A DNA stretch of 8,097 nucleotides, taken from contig JACVIW010000098.1 of the NCBI GenBank assembly GCA_015711695.1, positions 1 through 8,097 of the forward strand, read 5' to 3'. A program made the position numbers and the translations under genes. This document shows, in pieces, positions 5,363-8,097 of the stretch. Position 1 is the first letter of the stretch, and every line of letters begins with the position of its first letter. The notes below the pieces were generated by a model, which was given only the letters and a program-made list of their open reading frames with translations, was not told where the DNA came from and searched no databases. The stretch is from Candidatus Geohydrothermomicrobium daggyaiense. GTDB taxonomy: Bacteria > Actinomycetota > Geothermincolia > Fen-727 > JACVIW01.

Positions 5363-6151
5363 TTATAAGAGTTTTTTCTCGGGTCCTCCAACCCTTTCAT
5401 AGGCAAAATCGAAAGGAATTTCACCTGTTAAGAAACGCTCCAGGTCCTCACCATTGTAAAGTTTTATCACAATCTGGCGAACCTTATTTGATATCATTTC
5501 AAGAAGTTCTTTGGTGATTTGACGGTCGTATAGATCTCCTAAATCGAGTGGGTAACCGATTCTGCAAACAGCTTTCTTATAGATGATTGACGAATAACCT
5601 TTTTTGCTTTTCGGGTGTTTGACTACCCTTTCCACAATGGGCGCAGGGATCTTTGGCAGCCGCCTTTCACCGATGCCAATAATTGCCGCGGGAATAACAG
5701 GAACTCTTGCCATTAGGGCAAGCCGCGCGAATCCCGTTTTGAATCTGTTTATTTTTTCCGCCCTAGCTGGGTCGAGTATCGTTTCCCCGCCTTCAGGGAA
5801 TATCCCAACAATCTCGCCCTGTCTTAAAATTTCAAGTCCTTTTTCGAGTTGCTTCTCTACGCCCTCACCGCCTGTAAGAGAGACAGGGAAAGCTCCGAGC
5901 CATTGGTGCAGATGGCCATAAACAGGGATGTTCCACGACCAGGAGGCCGCGGCGAAGTTTATATACCGATTACGCACGGCATAAGCGAGTATAAGGGGAT
6001 CCAACGCTGACCGATGGTTGCAAACTATCACCGCTGGTCCATCATCCGGGACATTTTCCTGCCCCTGGATCTTTAAACGGAAGCGCGCAGCGATGAGCGG
6101 TCCAATGAAAAACCTTAGCGTCTCGTAGAAAAGCATCTGGTTGGCTTCCAT
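5363..6151 (-). CDS. PlsC-type 1-acylglycerol-3-phosphate acyltransferase
   Basis: A 262-residue lysophospholipid acyltransferase of the PlsC/LPLAT family. It transfers an acyl chain to lysophosphatidic acid or a similar acceptor at the inner membrane face. Motif I is NHRSALD (45-51), giving the catalytic His-x4-Asp pair. Motif III is IFPEGGET (117-124), and motif IV is VPVIPAAIIG (150-159). RFKTGFARLA (137-146) is the usual stretch between them. The N terminus (about residues 7-24) is amphipathic or hydrophobic and may dip into the membrane. Length is typical. The ATG at 6151 follows a strong minus-strand site (AGAGGGGG) a few bases upstream, preferable to the internal ATG five codons later. 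It is convergent with the thiolase and preceded by its own promoter. Relatives also acylate other lipids, so exact acceptor specificity is unknown. Confidence 0.9.
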   Translation of the reverse strand: MEANQMLFYETLRFFIGPLIAARFRLKIQGQENVPDDGPAVIVCNHRSALDPLILAYAVRNRYINFAAASWSWNIPVYGHLHQWLGAFPVSLTGGEGVEKQLEKGLEILRQGEIVGIFPEGGETILDPARAEKINRFKTGFARLALMARVPVIPAAIIGIGERRLPKIPAPIVERVVKHPKSKKGYSSIIYKKAVCRIGYPLDLGDLYDRQITKELLEMISNKVRQIVIKLYNGEDLERFLTGEIPFDFAYERVGGPEKKLL

Positions 6152-6209
6152 GAGGTACCCCCTCTCATCGCGATAACCTGTTTTTTAATTGATATCGAAA
6201 TAATAAGCG

Positions 6210-6237
6210 ATTATAAACATCCTGGAAAAGAGCGCAA
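6210..6237 (-). promoter_or_regulatory. Sigma70-type promoter for the acyltransferase gene
   Basis: On the minus strand, TTGCGC (6237-6232) and a perfect TATAAT (6215-6210) are separated by 16 bases. The -35 is weak (three of six), but the -10 is exact and a TG lies just before it. Transcription would start near 6202, giving a leader of about 50 bases to the gene start at 6151. Confidence 0.5.
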
Positions 6238-6279
6238 GATTTTTTGCTGACAGACGGGATACGCTAATAAGGAGCACCT

Positions 6280-6312
6280 ATGACAGCACAGAGATTAATG
6301 AATACGGGTTAG
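6280..6312 (+). CDS. Possible 10-codon leader mini-ORF (or gene remnant)
   Basis: ATG at 6280 is preceded by AAGGAG (6269-6274) at 5-base spacing, an excellent ribosome-binding site. It encodes only MTAQRLMNTG before TAG at 6310-6312. It lies 195 bases ahead of the deacylase start. It has no run of a single amino acid and no downstream attenuator hairpin, so a classical attenuation role is not evident. It may be a decayed gene start or a chance site. Confidence 0.2.
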   Translation: MTAQRLMNTG

Positions 6313-6506
6313 AATATTGTGTGGGCTTGAGTAAACGGTGGTTATTGTTCTTGCAGTGTAAGTAACTTGTTTTGTATTAGCTAAATTTTCTCGATTTTCG
6401 CCAGACACGTCTCGGGGTAGCTCCTGTATAGCAAAAGGACATATCTGCAGATGAATAGGCTTATCACTAACCGGATAAAAAATCGGACCATTACGAGGAG
6501 GAAACC

Positions 6507-8097
6507 ATGCTTGATATTGTGATTTCCGGAGGAGAGATAATCGATGGGACAGGTCGCAAGGCGTTCAGTGCGGACATTGCCCTGGCTAATGGAAAGATCT
6601 CCCGGGTTGGTTGGATTAAAAAAGAAGAGGCTTGTATGGTTATAAACGCTACGGGAAAGTACGTTTGCCCGGGCTTCATCGATATCCACTCGCACAATGA
6701 CCTTTATGTGATCAGGGATGATTATGTGCGCCTTTTTGAGCCTTATCTGCGGCAGGGTATAACGACGAGCGTTGTTAGCAACTGTGGATGGTCGGTTTCT
6801 CCCTGGCCTGTGGAACACTCGGACATAATGGGCGCAACGATTCGCAGCATGGGAATACCAAGAGATATTTCAATCGATTGGGAAAGCCAGTCTGACTTCC
6901 ATGCATTTTTGAAAAAACGTGGTCTCCCGATGAACTTTGTTCCGCTTGTCGCGCATGGACCCATAAGGATCGCGGTTATGGGCGGTGAGGCCCGATTCTC
7001 AACCCCTGAAGAACTTGAGCGCATGAGGAAACTTGTGCGTGATGGCATGGAGGCTGGTTGCAGGGGTTTCTCGACAGGGCTGACATATTTTCCGGGGGTT
7101 TATTCTCACACGGACGAGATAGTCGAGCTCGCGAAAATATGCGCGGAATATAATGGACGATATGTGACTCACGTAAGGGGTCATTCTGATACATATGATA
7201 GGGCGGTCGAGGAAGCAATAGAAATCTCTGAAAGAAGCGGATGTCCGCTGCAACTCTCGCATGTTTTTTGTGTTCCTTATTTAGGAAGTCTCGCCGGTTT
7301 TCTGTACGACGCTATGAATATCCTGGAGTTCATCAACAGGATAGTCCCGATTCCTGGTGTTCCCAACCCCATTTTGAAAAAGGCGATGGAAAAAGTGGAC
7401 ATGGCGCTCGAGCGCGGATTAGATATTGGGATGGATTTTATCCCGTACGTGATGGGCAACACGACTGTTACCCAGTTGTACCCTCCCTGGGCGAATATGG
7501 GAGGCACTGATGCTTTGATAGAAAGGCTTAAAGATCCCCGGGAAAGAAGGAAAATACGGCATGACGTTGAAAATTTGAGACCCAGGTGGCCACACTGGGA
7601 GAAAGGTTCCCTCCCGGACAACTACGTGAAATCTCTCGGCTGGAAGATGCTTAGAATACTTTCGGTGGGAAGCGAGAAAAACAGGCATATGGAGGGCAGA
7701 AGGGTTGTTGATCTTGCAAAAGAAGCTGGAAAACATCCGTTTGATTTCCTTGCTGATCTGACGATTGAAGAGGATGGAATGGTCACGTTTCTATTTGGAA
7801 CCCCGCCGAAGCCCTGGGCGGAGAAAGTATTCTTAAGCGCACAGAGTCACCCGGAACTTTCAGTGGGCGCTGATGTTGTCTTCCCTGAAGTCGGTTCCCC
7901 TCCGCAGTCGGCTTATGGTTGTTTCCCGAGAATAATCGAACACTATGTTAAAGAACTGAAATTCTATACTCTTGAAGAAGCGATCAGGAGATGCACGGGG
8001 CTTTCGGCTTCACGGTTCAATCTTGAGGACCGTGGGGTGATTCGCGAAGGCGCTGCTGCTGACCTGGTGATTTTTGATTATGGCAAAATCAGGGACA
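6507..8097 (+). CDS. N-acyl-D-amino-acid deacylase (D-aminoacylase family), 3' end cut by window
   Basis: The frame is open from ATG 6507 to the window end, giving 530 residues, and probably lacks only a short C-terminal tail. It is an amidohydrolase that would hydrolyse N-acyl-D-amino acids or related amides. Markers in order are the N-terminal beta-sandwich start (ISGGEIIDGTG), CPGFIDIHSHND (54-65, metal-binding His61 and His63), SNCGWS (91-96, Cys93, the bridging metal ligand of D-aminoacylases), and VAHGPIR (148-154). Further on are GFSTGLTYFPG (187-197), THVRGHSD (221-228), LQLSH (248-252, His252), VGAD (453-456, putative catalytic Asp456), YGCFPRII (470-477), and RGVIREGAAADLVIFD (509-524). 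Between His252 and the DIGMDFIPY strand there is a hydrophobic Pro-rich insertion (about 255-290), and the usual HHK after the ligand His is absent. GAGGAGG at 6495-6501 supports the start. No signal peptide is present. Confidence 0.88.
   Translation, partial: MLDIVISGGEIIDGTGRKAFSADIALANGKISRVGWIKKEEACMVINATGKYVCPGFIDIHSHNDLYVIRDDYVRLFEPYLRQGITTSVVSNCGWSVSPWPVEHSDIMGATIRSMGIPRDISIDWESQSDFHAFLKKRGLPMNFVPLVAHGPIRIAVMGGEARFSTPEELERMRKLVRDGMEAGCRGFSTGLTYFPGVYSHTDEIVELAKICAEYNGRYVTHVRGHSDTYDRAVEEAIEISERSGCPLQLSHVFCVPYLGSLAGFLYDAMNILEFINRIVPIPGVPNPILKKAMEKVDMALERGLDIGMDFIPYVMGNTTVTQLYPPWANMGGTDALIERLKDPRERRKIRHDVENLRPRWPHWEKGSLPDNYVKSLGWKMLRILSVGSEKNRHMEGRRVVDLAKEAGKHPFDFLADLTIEEDGMVTFLFGTPPKPWAEKVFLSAQSHPELSVGADVVFPEVGSPPQSAYGCFPRIIEHYVKELKFYTLEEAIRRCTGLSASRFNLEDRGVIREGAAADLVIFDYGKIRD

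Larger units (their letters stand above)
6152..6506. other. Divergent noncoding region between the acyltransferase and deacylase genes
   Basis: These 355 bases hold the minus-strand promoter at 6210-6237 and a 10-codon mini-ORF at 6280-6312. No full gene is seen. For the plus-strand deacylase no convincing promoter was found; TTGCAG (6350-6355) followed 18 bases later by TATTAG is the best weak candidate. The deacylase ribosome-binding site GAGGAGG lies at about 6495-6501. Confidence 0.5.

Noticed and set aside
5604..5921. Plus-strand open frame of about 105 codons opposite the acyltransferase gene
   Set aside because: It is antisense to the PlsC-type gene, whose motifs are unmistakable. Its product shows no recognisable domain.

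Overview
The window looks like a stretch of bacterial chromosome of moderate GC content. Genes have ordinary Shine-Dalgarno sites (GGAGG/GGGAG types), sigma70-like promoter boxes and short GC-rich hairpin terminators. A dodecin, a lipoprotein-like nitroreductase, a PlsC acyltransferase and a D-aminoacylase also fit a bacterium. The acyl-CoA gene pair suggests an anaerobe or other fatty/aromatic-acid user, but the lineage cannot be fixed from the sequence alone. No tRNA, rRNA, CRISPR array, transposase or phage gene was seen.

Layout. Bases 59-241 encode a 60-residue zinc-ribbon protein, closed by a hairpin terminator at 284-311. A T-rich non-coding stretch with a 9-base direct repeat and serial T-tracts leads to a promoter and a dodecin gene (593-811). 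Next is a SagB-type nitroreductase with an N-terminal membrane/lipoprotein signal (1070-1840). A noncoding segment (about 1886-1991) holds three perfect inverted repeats. Two of them interleave so that they can form a pseudoknot or two exclusive hairpins, and the third is followed by a TATAAT box. Then comes a 108-residue protein of unknown function with a CCGAGG motif and a non-ATG start (2096-2422).

Bases 2415-5295 form a self-contained transcription unit: promoter, folded leader, an HMG-CoA-synthase-like protein fused to a DUF35 zinc-ribbon/OB domain (2543-4003), an SCP-x-type thiolase starting on the next base (4004-5209), and a strong terminator. The synthase-like half lacks the catalytic Cys, Glu and His of real HMG-CoA synthases, while the thiolase keeps Cys, HDCF and GHP motifs. 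The likely picture is one working thiolase (or retro-aldolase) bound to a non-condensing scaffold that carries the zinc-ribbon/OB acyl-CoA-binding module. This resembles archaeal thiolase/HMGCS/DUF35 complexes and the benzoylsuccinyl-CoA thiolase BbsAB, but with scaffold and DUF35 fused.

On the minus strand, 5363-6151 encodes a PlsC-type acyltransferase convergent with the thiolase, with its own good promoter. After a 355-base gap, which holds a 10-codon mini-ORF behind a strong ribosome-binding site, an N-acyl-D-amino-acid deacylase (D-aminoacylase family) starts at 6507 and runs off the end of the window nearly complete.

The points most worth a second look are the pseudo-HMGCS-DUF35 fusion with its thiolase and the interleaved inverted repeats at 1886-1955.
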